A DNA stretch of 64,000 nucleotides from Sporosarcina ureae DSM 2281 (GCF_000425545.1 NZ_AUDQ01000001.1:434001-498000); one strand, 5' to 3'. Counted from the first letter of the stretch, positions 27,172 to 36,433 are shown. Made by a program: numbers and translations. Notes: generated by a model not told the origin, from the sequence alone.

Positions 27172-28632
27172 ATGACAACAAATTCTACATTGACAGTACA
27201 AAACTATATTAACGGTGAATGGGTATCCGCTACGACAGACCAAACAGAGCCTGTATATAATCCCGCCACTGGAGAAGTCGTTGCACACGTTCCGATCTCA
27301 ACTACTGAAGATTTGGATCGGGCAGTACAAGCTGCAAGCGAAGCATTCATTACTTGGAAAGAAGTACCCGTTCCACGTCGCGCACGTATTCTATTCAAAT
27401 ATCAGCAGCTATTAGTAGATCACTGGGATGAACTCGCTAGAATTATAACAGTCGAAAACGGAAAAAACTTTACCGAAGCGCACGGTGAAGTGCTACGCGG
27501 AATTGAATGTGTGGAATTTGCCACAGGAGCGCCTACTTTGATGATGGGAGATAACTTGCCATCCGTCTCATCAGGTTTGGAATCTGGAACATACCGTTAC
27601 CCGATTGGCGTCATCGGTGGAATCACACCATTCAACTTCCCGATGATGGTGCCATGCTGGATGTTCCCGATGGCGATCGCAACAGGAAATACATTTGTAC
27701 TCAAGCCATCCGAGCGTACGCCGATGCTAGCAAACCGCTTAGCTGAACTACTCGAAGAAGCCGGCTTACCAAAAGGCGTCTTCAATATTGTGCACGGAGC
27801 ACATGACGTAGTAAATAGTATTCTGGATCACGAAAAAATTGCTGCCATTTCTTTCGTAGGATCTCAGCCAGTCGCAGAGTACGTCTACAAACGCGGTACG
27901 GATAATCTAAAACGCGTTCAAGCACTAGCTGGAGCAAAAAATCACTCCATCGTATTAAAAGATGCGAACTTGGACAATGCCGCTACTCAAATTATCAACG
28001 CAGCATTCGGTTCAGCCGGAGAACGTTGCATGGCTTGTTCAGTCGTCGCTGTTGAAGACGATATTGCAGATGAGTTTGTTGAAACTTTACTTAATCGTGC
28101 GAATGAACTCACCATCGGAAACGGTTTGGACGAAGGAATCTTCCTAGGACCTGTCATTCGTGATACTCATAAAGAACGAACAGAACAATACATCGCGACA
28201 GGTGAAAAAGAAGGCGCAACACTCGTTCGCGACGGCCGCCAAGACAGCGCAGCTAAAGAAAAAGGATACTTTGTCGGACCTACCATCTTTGATCATGTAA
28301 CAAGTGAGATGAAAATTTGGCAAGACGAAATTTTCGCTCCTGTTTTATCCATCAGCCGTGTGAAAAACTTAGATGAAGCAATCGAATTATCGAATCAATC
28401 CAAGTTCGCTAACGGTGCTTGTATTTTCACAAGAGACGGCGGAAATGTACGGAACTTCCGTGAAAACATCGATGCAGGAATGCTCGGATTAAATATCGGC
28501 GTACCTGCACCTATGGCCTTCTTCCCGTTCTCCGGTTGGAAAGATTCCTTCTATGGTGATCTTCACGCCAATGGAAAAGATGGACTGAACTTCTATACAC
28601 GTCAGAAAGTACTTACTGGTCGGTGGGAGTAA
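27172..28632 (+). CDS. mmsA: CoA-acylating methylmalonate-semialdehyde dehydrogenase (copy 2)
   Basis: A 486-residue paralogue of the enzyme at 20554-22068. It shares [52 protein letters not shown] and catalytic Cys in [10 protein letters not shown]. It would take the aldehyde made by the Fe-ADH to an acyl-CoA (malonate semialdehyde to acetyl-CoA is one option). RBS AGGAGG is 8 bases upstream. Terminated at 28647-28689. The paralogues differ enough to suggest separate substrates or regulation, not a recent duplication. Confidence 0.92.
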   Translation: MTTNSTLTVQNYINGEWVSATTDQTEPVYNPATGEVVAHVPISTTEDLDRAVQAASEAFITWKEVPVPRRARILFKYQQLLVDHWDELARIITVENGKNFTEAHGEVLRGIECVEFATGAPTLMMGDNLPSVSSGLESGTYRYPIGVIGGITPFNFPMMVPCWMFPMAIATGNTFVLKPSERTPMLANRLAELLEEAGLPKGVFNIVHGAHDVVNSILDHEKIAAISFVGSQPVAEYVYKRGTDNLKRVQALAGAKNHSIVLKDANLDNAATQIINAAFGSAGERCMACSVVAVEDDIADEFVETLLNRANELTIGNGLDEGIFLGPVIRDTHKERTEQYIATGEKEGATLVRDGRQDSAAKEKGYFVGPTIFDHVTSEMKIWQDEIFAPVLSISRVKNLDEAIELSNQSKFANGACIFTRDGGNVRNFRENIDAGMLGLNIGVPAPMAFFPFSGWKDSFYGDLHANGKDGLNFYTRQKVLTGRWE

Positions 28633-28646
28633 TCACTATACCATAC

Positions 28647-28689
28647 GAAAACACCTTCTCTTTGTTTTAAACAGAGAGAAGGTGTTTTA
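28647..28689 (+). terminator. Terminator after mmsA copy 2
   Basis: AAAACACCTTCTCT and AGAGAAGGTGTTTT form a 14-pair stem. Confidence 0.85.
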
Positions 28690-28722
28690 CGTATTATCGA
28701 ATTGTAATTGTCTGAATAGTTT

Positions 28723-28746
28723 CGAATTGTGTGGGGACCTGGTACC
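28723..28746 (+). repeat. REP-like repeat, plus orientation
   Basis: Exact core GTGTGGGGACCTGGTACC (28729-28746) preceded by CGAATT. The 18 bases before it (GTCTGAATAGTTTCGAATT) match those before the copy at 19075, so the repeat unit extends upstream of the core. It lies just after a terminator. Confidence 0.9.
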
Positions 28747-28833
28747 GTTTCTACTTTTTTTACAACAACCGTGTGTATTGCATTAGTTCGCCTTGCTGGA
28801 GGTTACATATAGTACAGCAAGGAGGTGAAGTTT

Positions 28834-29061
28834 ATGTCGAAATGTGAAAAAGTAAGCAAAGAACAGCTTTTCTTCTTCGGGATTATAGCCGGATATGCTT
28901 TGCTCGGCTTGTTTTTAATTGTGCCCGCTATATTGATGGCCTTCCCTGGAAACGCGCTGCTGTTAGCCGTTGCAGTGATCATTGTGATCATCATCGTGTT
29001 GTTCGCCTTGGCGATCATTCTGAAAGGCCTGTCCCGTCTGTTTCATCATCGTAAACACTGA
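28834..29061 (+). CDS. Small two-helix membrane protein
   Basis: A 75-residue hypothetical protein with two hydrophobic helices (FFFGIIAGYALLGLFLIVPAI and LLLAVAVIIVIIIVLFALAI) and a basic His-rich tail (SRLFHHRKH). AAGGAGGTG is 6 bases ahead of ATG 28834, a very strong site. No family recognised. A clean terminator follows at 29071. It stands alone between repeats and thiO. Confidence 0.7.
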   Translation: MSKCEKVSKEQLFFFGIIAGYALLGLFLIVPAILMAFPGNALLLAVAVIIVIIIVLFALAIILKGLSRLFHHRKH

Positions 29062-29070
29062 TGAATAAAT

Positions 29071-29106
29071 GCAGCCGCCACTTTAATAGTGGCGGCTGTA
29101 TTTTTA
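29071..29106 (+). terminator. Terminator of the small membrane protein gene
   Basis: CAGCCGCCACT and AGTGGCGGCTG pair, followed by TATTTTT. Confidence 0.88.
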
Positions 29107-29362
29107 AATATATTGAACTGCGTGAATTAAAAAAATATTTAAGTAGCACATACTTTACGTAGTGTAATGATTACTAAAAATTACACTGGACGGCAAACGA
29201 CAACATAATCACCGCGATAACGATCCAAAATCAACAGCAATGATAGCATTCGCTTCGCCCATTTAACACAAGCACAGTTTGTTCCTCACATCCTCCAAGA
29301 CTCGCTACGGGTGAATGGCTAATTCATTCTCGGCAGGACTTCCACCCACTATATGCTGCGAC
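29107..29362. other. Intergenic stretch, no gene seen
   Basis: No credible frame in 256 bases. The part at 29300-29395 is more GC-rich than the rest and could be a remnant of an insertion sequence, but no transposase motif can be read. Confidence 0.4.
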
Positions 29363-30490
29363 CTAGGCTTGGTAACTCAACCTGGCGCCACTTAAAGCAA
29401 AAGGAGTAAGCAACTCATGCGTCTTCTGACAGCCGTTTATGTAATCCTTCATCAGTATACCTGTAATCGGGCTAAGCAAAATGCCATTTCGGTAATGACC
29501 GGTACATATATGCAGCCCGTCGATGAACGGATGAGACCCCATGATCGGCAGATGGTCTGCGGCTTGGGGACGTACACCGACCCATGTTCGGTGGATCACT
29601 CCATCACTAAGCACAGGCAATAGGCGGGAAGCCCGTTGTAATAGTGAAAGAATGCCATGAGCCGTTACGGATGTATCAAAGGAACCGGGAATAGACGTTG
29701 CACCGATGAGCATTTCCTTATTTCGTTTCGGCACAATATAACAGCCGTCTACCGCAAAAATCGTTTTGACCGGTGCAGGGCCAGCCAGCCGGATTGACAA
29801 GCATTCACCTTTCACAGGAATGACGGGCAAGGAAAAATTAGTGTCTTCTAAGAGATGGCTGCTCCAGGCACCGGCTGCAATCGTCACTTGAGTTGCATAA
29901 AGCGAGCCGATTGAAGTATCAACCCCCACTATCCGGTTGTGCTGAATCAGCAGACGAAGAGCCTTTGTTTCTTCATATACATGGACACCGGCATTCATTG
30001 CTGCTTTCAAAAAGGCCTGAGCGAGCAAGGGGGCTTTCACTTGATGGTCTTTTTCCAGAAAAATAGCACCGGCAGTTTGGGACATCATACAAGGTTCGAT
30101 CTCCGGCACTTCTTCCGGCTCAAGCCACTGAATGGATGAGTCCTTTTCGGATAAAAAGTGATACTGCCGGTGCAGCTCGTCACGATCCTGTTCTGTCGCG
30201 GCCGTTTTGATCAGGCCAGCTGTTCGTAAATCAATGTCTATACCCGTTTCGGACAGCAATTCATCACGTAGTTGAGGGAACATCGCTCGGCTTTCCAGTG
30301 CGATTCCCAACAACGGATTGTCCTGCACAAACTCATTTTGCGCCCCAAGCATCCCTCCTGCTGCCATAGAGGCCTGTCCGGCTTTGCCTGCATCAAATAC
30401 AGCTACGCTTAAGCCTTCTTTGGCCAGTCGATAGGCAATGGAACAACCTATTACTCCTCCGCCAATAACAACATGATCATATGTCTTCAT
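29363..30490 (-). CDS. thiO: Glycine oxidase ThiO
   Basis: A 375-residue FAD-dependent oxidase (DAO family) that makes iminoglycine for the thiamine thiazole ring. The FAD loop is VVIGGGVIGCSIAYRLAKEGLSV; later parts include GGMLGAQNEF, EKDHQVKAPLLAQAFL, MLIGATSIPGSFD and TGHYRNGILLSPITG. ATG 30490 has GAGGAG 8 bases upstream. A TPP riboswitch and terminator precede it. No thiS, thiG or thiF follows, unlike the Bacillus tenAI-thiOSGFD order, so the rest of the pathway is elsewhere or ThiO works alone here. Confidence 0.92.
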   Translation of the reverse strand: MKTYDHVVIGGGVIGCSIAYRLAKEGLSVAVFDAGKAGQASMAAGGMLGAQNEFVQDNPLLGIALESRAMFPQLRDELLSETGIDIDLRTAGLIKTAATEQDRDELHRQYHFLSEKDSSIQWLEPEEVPEIEPCMMSQTAGAIFLEKDHQVKAPLLAQAFLKAAMNAGVHVYEETKALRLLIQHNRIVGVDTSIGSLYATQVTIAAGAWSSHLLEDTNFSLPVIPVKGECLSIRLAGPAPVKTIFAVDGCYIVPKRNKEMLIGATSIPGSFDTSVTAHGILSLLQRASRLLPVLSDGVIHRTWVGVRPQAADHLPIMGSHPFIDGLHICTGHYRNGILLSPITGILMKDYINGCQKTHELLTPFALSGARLSYQA

Positions 30491-30560
30491 TGTTTCCACT
30501 CCTCATAGATGACCTAAATACTGATGCCATTGAACATCTATACCGGCCTGTTAGAAAATG

Positions 30561-30595
30561 AAAAACGCCACTTTCATAGAAGAAAGCAGCGCCTC
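30561..30595 (-). terminator. TPP-riboswitch terminator ahead of thiO
   Basis: On the minus strand GCGCTGCTTTC pairs with GAAAGTGGCG with one bulge, followed by T5. Confidence 0.78.
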
Positions 30596-30631
30596 ATGTA
30601 TACAGTCCATAACATACAAGTGATGTAAGCA

Positions 30632-30730
30632 GTGCCACTTCCCTCCGCCAGTACGAGCTGGATCAGGTTCCAAGAGTCCCAAAGTCAATCACTTTGATCT
30701 CAGCCTTTTTTAAAGGCACCTCCAGTGGAT
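30632..30730 (-). ncRNA. TPP (THI-box) riboswitch of thiO
   Basis: Minus strand: CCACTGGAGGTGCC, GGCTGAGATCAAAG, GGGACTCTTGGAACCTGATC, then GGCGGAGGGAAGTGGC. These are the conserved THI-box blocks, with P1 closed by CCACT/AGTGG. The following terminator supports transcriptional control. Confidence 0.95.
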
Positions 30731-30739
30731 GAAATATTC

Positions 30740-31081
30740 ATTTTTTTCAGAATAACATACAAGCCGAAATTTGTCATTTGAAATTAGTTATGGTTCGGTG
30801 CCTATGCAAGGTGATTTTATGACAAGACATCAAAGAGAATAATCATACAACGGCAAGCCATTCATCCGACCAGGTGATTGGCTACTAGGTTCTTTTTGTA
30901 TGCAATTGTAGTGTATTGACTGAATTGTGTCGTACACAGCGTATTCCGACACTAAAATATTCTCAACTCACTTTTTACTAGAAACGTAAGTTGGACTGTA
31001 AATACAGCACTATTGCAATCCAAAAGTGTTGGTAGAACTTTCTTAATCCATGTACTTATTAAATAACCTTCTATTATTGTG
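30740..31081. other. Intergenic stretch, no gene seen
   Basis: AT-rich, no usable frame on either strand. A short ATTGTGTCG near 30922 resembles the repeat family only weakly. Confidence 0.4.
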
Positions 31082-31434
31082 TAGGAAGATTCAACACTTT
31101 GACTGATGAACAGTGCTTTCTTATCGGAAGGATCTTCATAGTATACGGATCAGTAACTCCTGCAATACTTATATTGTTCCCAGTTGTGGCAGCGATTACT
31201 CTTGCTACCTGCGTGCCGTGCCCATCTAGATCCATGATGTTTGTATTATTATCATTAACATTATACCCGCCTGATTGAATACGTCCTTGCAAATCTTCGT
31301 GACGAATGCCCAGTCCTGAGTCAATTACTCCGATGACGATATTCATAGTTTGGCTCGACATGTGAAATACTAGGATGTTCGAGTAATTGCCGCTGAACGG
31401 TATCTATATCTGCCTCATCACTAATACTCCATTG
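31082..31434 (-). pseudogene. Subtilase fragment (decayed relative of the 6-7.6 kb protease)
   Basis: Read on the minus strand, QWSISDEADIDTVQRQLLEH and HVEPNYEY match the end of an I9 propeptide. After a frame change and loss of about 40 residues, GVIDSGLGIRHEDLQGRIQ and MDLDGHGTQVARVIAA carry the catalytic Asp and His. The Ser region is missing. It closely resembles residues ~70-205 of the protease at 6074-7588. The 5' end is cut exactly where the repeat at 31435 begins. Confidence 0.85.
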
Positions 31435-31457
31435 TAATTGTGTGGGGACCTGGTACC
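31435..31457 (+). repeat. REP-like repeat at the broken end of the subtilase fragment
   Basis: TAATTG followed by TGTGGGGACCTGGTACC. Plus orientation. The subtilase homology stops at the first base of the repeat. Confidence 0.88.
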
Positions 31458-31469
31458 TCATCCTCCCAT

Positions 31470-32276
31470 TCAAGACTCAACACGTGATTTCGTCGGATCT
31501 CCCTTTGGTGATGGAATATCAGTGGATTCAGCTAATTTCATTAAATAATATATTTCTTCACGCGCCATGTGATCTGCCATTAAGGGGGTTAGTGTTCCTA
31601 GCGTTTCTTTCTTCAAATCCATCTCTTCCAACTCTCTTAAAAATGCTTTAAAAATAGTCATCTCTAAGTTAATGTCCTGATGGAATTTAGTTAACGCTGG
31701 GAATTTCATAATATTCGTACGTAAATAACCAGCCATCTCAATTGCTTTTAGATAAAATGCTTCCCACTCTTTAGTAAATCGTTCACTTTTCTTTTTGAGC
31801 TTGGTTTCCACACGGTCTAAATTTGCATCAAGAGCGCCTGCATGCCCTGCCGCATCGAGTAACCACAGCAAGTCATGGTGAAGAGGATGTACAGTCGGTG
31901 GTTTCTCTCCTTTTGCAAAGCATCTAAATATGCGTATAGCCTCTTCTACTTCATTCACCATGTGATTAATAAATGAAGGTGGCAGAGAAATTTTGATATT
32001 GCCGACTAAATGCTGCTGTATTAATAATAATTTAAACTTGCGAATATCTTCACTCGCTTTTAGAGTTTCTTGCGCTATTGTCCGTAGAGATTGTGTATCG
32101 AGATCTCCCTTTGCTTTAGCAAGAAGACCATCAAATAACTGTATATAATAACTTGCTGTCTCAATATTTGCCACTTCATCCGGCGCTAAAGAATCGTGAA
32201 TGAAGCGTGCATGATCACCTAATATCTGTAACCAAAAACGCAGTTCAAATGACATCTCTTCCTGTAAACTCTTCAA
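31470..32276 (-). CDS. DUF2935 family protein
   Basis: A 268-residue, all-helical protein made of two related four-helix halves: FELRFWLQILGDHARFIHDSL near the start and LLDAAGHAGALDANLDRVE, FHQDINLEMTIFKAF in the second half, ending MADHMAREEIYYL. The His/Glu spacing in both halves is typical of the DUF2935 ferritin-like metal-binding fold seen in Bacillus and Clostridium. Function unknown. Its stop lies 13 bases from the repeat at 31435. Confidence 0.85.
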   Translation of the reverse strand: MKSLQEEMSFELRFWLQILGDHARFIHDSLAPDEVANIETASYYIQLFDGLLAKAKGDLDTQSLRTIAQETLKASEDIRKFKLLLIQQHLVGNIKISLPPSFINHMVNEVEEAIRIFRCFAKGEKPPTVHPLHHDLLWLLDAAGHAGALDANLDRVETKLKKKSERFTKEWEAFYLKAIEMAGYLRTNIMKFPALTKFHQDINLEMTIFKAFLRELEEMDLKKETLGTLTPLMADHMAREEIYYLMKLAESTDIPSPKGDPTKSRVES

Positions 32277-32552
32277 TACATTCCCTCCCTATTCATTGAG
32301 GTCTCTAATAGTAGATATTCTCTTCACACGTCAATATAGTGTAAAGAGACTTCCATTTTCAGTAGCCTTCTTCCCTATTCATACTATGTGTAGCCGCTGT
32401 TTTTATGTATGTATTCACGGTGGAGATACACCTTCAATCATTCTAGTCAAACATAGAATTTCACACGCAACGAGTATATATAAGGAGAGTTAAATAACTG
32501 ATGGACGTGCTGCATATAGTGAGCATAAATACAATCAAAGGAAGTGGTCTTT

Positions 32553-32819
32553 ATGATAGAAAGGGCGCTGCTTTTCATTATTCTATTACGAGTTATTTCA
32601 GGTAGTATAGAAATAACAGCTGCTGCACTCATGTTTAAATTCAATGACTTGGAAAAGGCGTTTTATATTAACTCTTTACTTGCATTAGTAGGTCCATTTA
32701 TATTAATTGTAACGACAGGAATCGCATTACACGGCCTCACTGAAAAAGTATCTTTAGTAAGAATGATTTGCCTATTCACAGGAATTTTTCTCATCCTCTT
32801 TAGTTTAAAATCTAAATAA
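32553..32819 (+). CDS. yqhV: YqhV family (DUF2619) membrane protein
   Basis: An 88-residue protein with three hydrophobic segments (ALLFIILLRVISGSIEITAA; FYINSLLALVGPFILIVTTG; VRMICLFTGIFLILFSL), as in B. subtilis YqhV, which is encoded near the spoIIIA cluster. No function is known. ATG 32553 has AAAGGAAG upstream; a GTG at 32544 is the alternative. It is placed here away from spoIIIA. Confidence 0.8.
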   Translation: MIERALLFIILLRVISGSIEITAAALMFKFNDLEKAFYINSLLALVGPFILIVTTGIALHGLTEKVSLVRMICLFTGIFLILFSLKSK

Positions 32820-32848
32820 ATACTTCATTCCATACATATCTATAAATA

Positions 32849-32887
32849 CAAAAGAACCTGACAGTTTTTTACTGTCGGGTTCTTTTT
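32849..32887. terminator. Bidirectional terminator
   Basis: AAAAGAACCTGACAG and CTGTCGGGTTCTTTTT pair with one G-T, between yqhV and the convergent MFS gene. Confidence 0.85.
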
Positions 32888-34119
32888 CAGTTTCTTTGAT
32901 TGGATTCTTCAATTTCTTCGACATTAATGAACTTAAACACCATAAAAGTCAAAATGACTCCTAGTACAGTGGCAATGATATAACTGCCGTTTAGAAAATC
33001 TTTCATGGCAATTGACATCAACGGAGGGCCTGCGGCTACACCGATAAATCTGGCTGAACTGTAAAAAGAAGACACCGTGCCTCGTAGCTCTTTTTCAATA
33101 TTTTCTGTAATAATCGCATCCAATGCAGGCAATAATGCGCCAATGGCTATTCCGACTATACTCGTCACAATCAACAAGAGGATCAAGTTCTTGCTTGTAA
33201 ATCCAACAAAAATGACACTGGCAGACATGGCGATTAAGCAAATGACCATGACCCTTTTTATCGTTTTCAGTTCCCCTTTAATTTTTCGGCCCGATAAAAA
33301 GGAAGCAATACAAAGGAATAATAACGGAATGGCCAAAACGAATCCTTTCTTAATCCCCTCAATATCATGTGTTTTCTCCAGGTTTTCCGATAAAAAAAAC
33401 AACATACTGAATAGAACCAGCATGACCAGAACTCCATTTAAAAATACGGTATACAACCATTTACCTTCTGACGCAAATATCTTTTTAGTATTCTTGATAA
33501 ACACCTTAAACTTTACGGGTTCATCTTTTTCTTTCGGGACTTTAACAAAGAAGAAGATCAGTACAAAAGAAATGACACTGAGTGCAGAAATAGAGAAGAA
33601 TGGCAGGAACCATAATATAGCAGCAAATGCTGAGCCTAAGATAGGTGCTAATACTTTTCCAAACGTGTTTGACGTTTCAATAATCCCTAAACACTTACTG
33701 CTTTTTTCGCCATCATCTTTATATAAGTCACCCACAAGCGGTAGCACGATTGGCATGGCACCGGCTGCTCCTATTCCTTGTAATACCCGACCAATAATAA
33801 TCATCGTATACGGGTCATCCATCTTCCACGAAGCAAATCCCGCAATCAGACCCCCGATCAATGCAAAGACTAAACTTGGCAATATCACCATTTTCCGTCC
33901 GAAACGGTCTGATAAATATCCGGCTACTGGGATAAGAAAAATAGCCGCCACCGAGTAACTGGTAATGATCATACTCGATTGAAACGATGTAATTCCCACT
34001 TTATCTTCCAATAAAGGAAGCACGGGTATGAGCATTGAATTCCCCAGCGTCATAATAAGAGGAATTGAAGCCAGACTAACAATGCACCATACACTAACCT
34101 TGTCCGCACTTTTATCCAT
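32887..34119 (-). CDS. MFS transporter, drug-efflux type
   Basis: A 410-residue protein with 12 predicted membrane helices. Motif A is GYLSDRFGRKMVILPS; the TM5 region GAAGAMPIVLPLVGDLY resembles the antiporter motif of the DHA drug-efflux families. It probably exports a hydrophobic compound by proton antiport; substrate unknown. ATG 34119 has GAGGTG upstream; a GTG at 34125 is possible. A LysE exporter follows upstream in the same direction but is separated by 139 bases. Confidence 0.85.
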   Translation of the reverse strand: MDKSADKVSVWCIVSLASIPLIMTLGNSMLIPVLPLLEDKVGITSFQSSMIITSYSVAAIFLIPVAGYLSDRFGRKMVILPSLVFALIGGLIAGFASWKMDDPYTMIIIGRVLQGIGAAGAMPIVLPLVGDLYKDDGEKSSKCLGIIETSNTFGKVLAPILGSAFAAILWFLPFFSISALSVISFVLIFFFVKVPKEKDEPVKFKVFIKNTKKIFASEGKWLYTVFLNGVLVMLVLFSMLFFLSENLEKTHDIEGIKKGFVLAIPLLFLCIASFLSGRKIKGELKTIKRVMVICLIAMSASVIFVGFTSKNLILLLIVTSIVGIAIGALLPALDAIITENIEKELRGTVSSFYSSARFIGVAAGPPLMSIAMKDFLNGSYIIATVLGVILTFMVFKFINVEEIEESNQRN

Positions 34120-34258
34120 TACCACACCTCATCTTATTTAGTTCTACTAATTAGAGGTATGGTTTCCTAACGGGATTTTTTTATACTTTAATATTTTTTA
34201 TTGGCACAATCATGAGATTATGTAAAAAATCAAGTAAACACAGCCTAATAAAGATTTG

Positions 34259-34885
34259 TTAAAATAACGCTTGATAAGCCTGAATACCGAAGTAAATCCC
34301 AAAACCGATCATAGATATAGAAGATATAATGGAAACGATTAGCAAAAGTCTTGAGGATAAAAACTTGCGTGCTCCACTGGATAAAAAGGCCATGATCAAG
34401 TCCACGATCATGATACCCAATAATATCGCAAGACTGTTGATAATGATTTGATATCCCGTTGTTCCACTAGCTGTTTTGGCAAGTATAGAACCGTATATAC
34501 CGAGCCAAAAAATAATAGTGAGCGGATTCAACAATGACATCAAAAAGCCGGTCATCATAGATGTTCTCAGTCTGACTCGTTTGCCCAACCTTACACTCAT
34601 TTCAACTTTGTTCAACGTCAGTAAGTTTTCTATACCTGTATACATCAGCACAAAACACCCAAACGACCAAAGAATGATTTTAATTAACGGTGAATCAATA
34701 AATTGTCCGACTCCAAAGTACACAAGGAACATATACATAATATCCGTGGTCACGGAACCAAAACTAAAAGCCCAAGCATGAAAAAAACCTCTTTTAATTC
34801 CCGTATTTAGCAGAACAGTTTTAACAGGACCAATTGGCGCGGCTAAGGATGCTCCCAAGAATATATATAGAAAAATTGAATTCAC
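34259..34885 (-). CDS. LysE/RhtB family amino-acid exporter
   Basis: A 208-residue membrane protein with six hydrophobic segments. Family marks are LGASLAAPIGPVKTVLLNTGIKRG at the N-terminus and MMTGFLMSLLNPLTIIFWLGIYG in the middle. It exports amino acids or related compounds. GTG start with GGGGGG 5 bases upstream. Likely its own transcript; the A+T-rich gap to the MFS gene has no clear terminator. Confidence 0.87.
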   Translation of the reverse strand: MNSIFLYIFLGASLAAPIGPVKTVLLNTGIKRGFFHAWAFSFGSVTTDIMYMFLVYFGVGQFIDSPLIKIILWSFGCFVLMYTGIENLLTLNKVEMSVRLGKRVRLRTSMMTGFLMSLLNPLTIIFWLGIYGSILAKTASGTTGYQIIINSLAILLGIMIVDLIMAFLSSGARKFLSSRLLLIVSIISSISMIGFGIYFGIQAYQALF

Positions 34886-35004
34886 AAAATCCCCCCTATA
34901 GTATGTTGTCCTGCCATTTTATTCACAATTAATGACTGATAGGACTTGGAAGAGGGTATTCTGAAGAAATATTTTAATTTGTAGAATCTGTCATAGAAGT
35001 AGTA

Positions 35005-35025
35005 TTTTGTGTGGGGACTTGAATC
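35005..35025 (+). repeat. Decayed REP-like repeat
   Basis: TTTTGTGTGGGGACTTGAATC keeps GTGTGGGGAC of the core but has lost the GGTACC end. It lies just upstream of the BCCT pseudogene. Confidence 0.65.
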
Positions 35026-35119
35026 TTTTTTAACCGGTGATAAATGAATCATATACTTCTTGTTAGCCAACTCAAAATACGCCTTTTTGATTCTTTACTA
35101 TTCGTATTTGACAATCCAA

Positions 35120-35620
35120 TACCATGACGACTCAATTTATCATCATCGGCGTTATGTCGTTGACTATATCACCGCTGCCGTCTCTGGGATTGAAAAAGGA
35201 ATTAAGTTCGTGTACAATCTTAATATTACATTGGCTGCATTCCTGTTACTCTTCGTCTTCTTCCTTGGATCAGCGCTTCAGATTATCCAAGTGTTCGTCA
35301 GCTCACTTGGCGCATATATGAGCAACTTTGTTTCTATGAGTTTAGGAATCCAACCATTTAAAGATAACAAATGGCTTGGTGAATACACGGTGTTCTATTT
35401 AGCTTGGTGGGTTTCTTGAGCTCCTGCGGTCGGCATATTTGTCGTACGTATTTCTCGCGGTCGGACGATTCGTGGCTTTATTGCCGGAGTTTTGCTTGCC
35501 CCGTCACTACTAGGGAGGCTCTCGTTCTCCGATTTCGGTGGAACAAAAAGAAGGAACAACATTAGGCGTTTCAATGGAGCCACAGCAAATTCCTATCACG
35601 CAAAATATCACTTCTGACAA
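35120..35620 (+). pseudogene. BCCT (glycine-betaine/choline) transporter fragment
   Basis: An internal BCCT stretch is readable: VSGIEKGIKFVYNLNITLAA, SNFVSMSLGIQPF, EYTVFYLAWWVS, then a TGA at the position of the conserved Trp of WWxSWxP, then AVGIFVVRISRGRTIRGFIAG and LLAPSLLG. The N-terminal and C-terminal parts of the ~500-residue family are absent, and the frame shifts near 35150-35190 and 35510-35560. Clearly a non-functional remnant of an OpuD/BetT-like carrier. Confidence 0.85.
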
Positions 35621-35645
35621 ATAACAACACTACTTTTAGTACTAC

Positions 35646-35694
35646 CAAAACAGTCTGCAGAGAAAATCGTGATCCTTCTCCGCAGACTGTTTTG
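35646..35694 (+). terminator. Terminator-like hairpin left from the BCCT gene
   Basis: AAAACAGTCTGC and GCAGACTGTTTT pair around a long loop that itself contains AGAGAA/TTCTCC pairing. Confidence 0.7.
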
Positions 35695-35766
35695 ATTATA
35701 TGGAAGACGAGTAGAATACAATAATAATAATAATAGCTCCTCTACATACCTGAAGGGAGATGTGTA

Positions 35767-36333
35767 ATGAATAATATCCTCATGATTTTGATTTTGCAGT
35801 TGTTGTACGTTCCCTGCTTTACTTTGCGCACGATTTTCATAGTTAAACAGCTTAGAACGCAAGCTACACTCCTTGGTGCGGTGGAATCATTGATCTATAT
35901 CTTTGGTTTGTCGTTAGTATTTGACGGAGAACAAAGTTTCTGGAGCATGCTCGTTTATGCGCTTGGGTTCAGTATCGGCATCTATATCGGAACTATGATA
36001 GAAGAAAAGCTTGCAATTGGCTACACATGCATTCAAGTAAATATTCCTACATTGAACCAGCCTCTCATCGACAAACTTCGGGAAGAAGGTTATGGCGTAA
36101 CTGTATTCGAAGGTACCGGACGAGACAGCATCAGGTACAAACTTGAAATCCTGACGAAGCGAAATCAAGAAGAAGGATTATATGAAATGATCGGTGAATA
36201 TCAGCCAAATGCATTTATTATTACGTATGAACCTAGAAAGTTTAAAGGCGGTTATTTGCTAAAAGCCATGAAAAGAAGAAGAAAAACAATACCTAAAAAA
36301 GGTCTCGAAGTCTCTTCCACTTCTCCAGAATAA
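35767..36333 (+). CDS. UPF0316 (YebE-like, DUF2179) membrane protein
   Basis: A 188-residue protein with three N-terminal membrane segments (ILMILILQLLYVPCFTLRTI; LLGAVESLIYIFGLSLVF; MLVYALGFSIGIYIGTM) and a cytoplasmic DUF2179 domain (EEGYGVTVFEGTGRDSIRYK ... NAFIITYEPRKFKGGYL). It matches the UPF0316 family, of which B. subtilis YebE is a member; function unknown. The basic tail MKRRRKTIPKKG follows. RBS is AGGGAG 11 bases upstream. Confidence 0.87.
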   Translation: MNNILMILILQLLYVPCFTLRTIFIVKQLRTQATLLGAVESLIYIFGLSLVFDGEQSFWSMLVYALGFSIGIYIGTMIEEKLAIGYTCIQVNIPTLNQPLIDKLREEGYGVTVFEGTGRDSIRYKLEILTKRNQEEGLYEMIGEYQPNAFIITYEPRKFKGGYLLKAMKRRRKTIPKKGLEVSSTSPE

Positions 36334-36411
36334 TTAGCTATGGTGGTAGTCACATAACGTTCTCCCGACTACCCCATTCTACTTCCTACCCCACTAATAC
36401 TGTATAGCTAT

Positions 36412-36433
36412 AATTGTCTTGGTACCTGGTACA
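36412..36433 (+). repeat. Decayed REP-like repeat
   Basis: TAATTGTCTTGGTACCTGGTAC keeps AATTGT and CTGGTAC; the central G-run has changed. About 70 bases before an intact copy. Confidence 0.55.

Noticed and set aside
29300..29400. Insertion-sequence end near thiO
   Set aside because: GC-rich and odd in context, but no transposase motif, terminal inverted repeat or target duplication could be read.
30915..30940. GAATTGTGTCGTACAC as another repeat copy
   Set aside because: Only the first nine or so bases match; the G-run and GGTACC part are missing.
33077..33958. 293-codon plus-strand frame
   Set aside because: It is antisense to the MFS gene; its content mirrors hydrophobic codons and it has no RBS.
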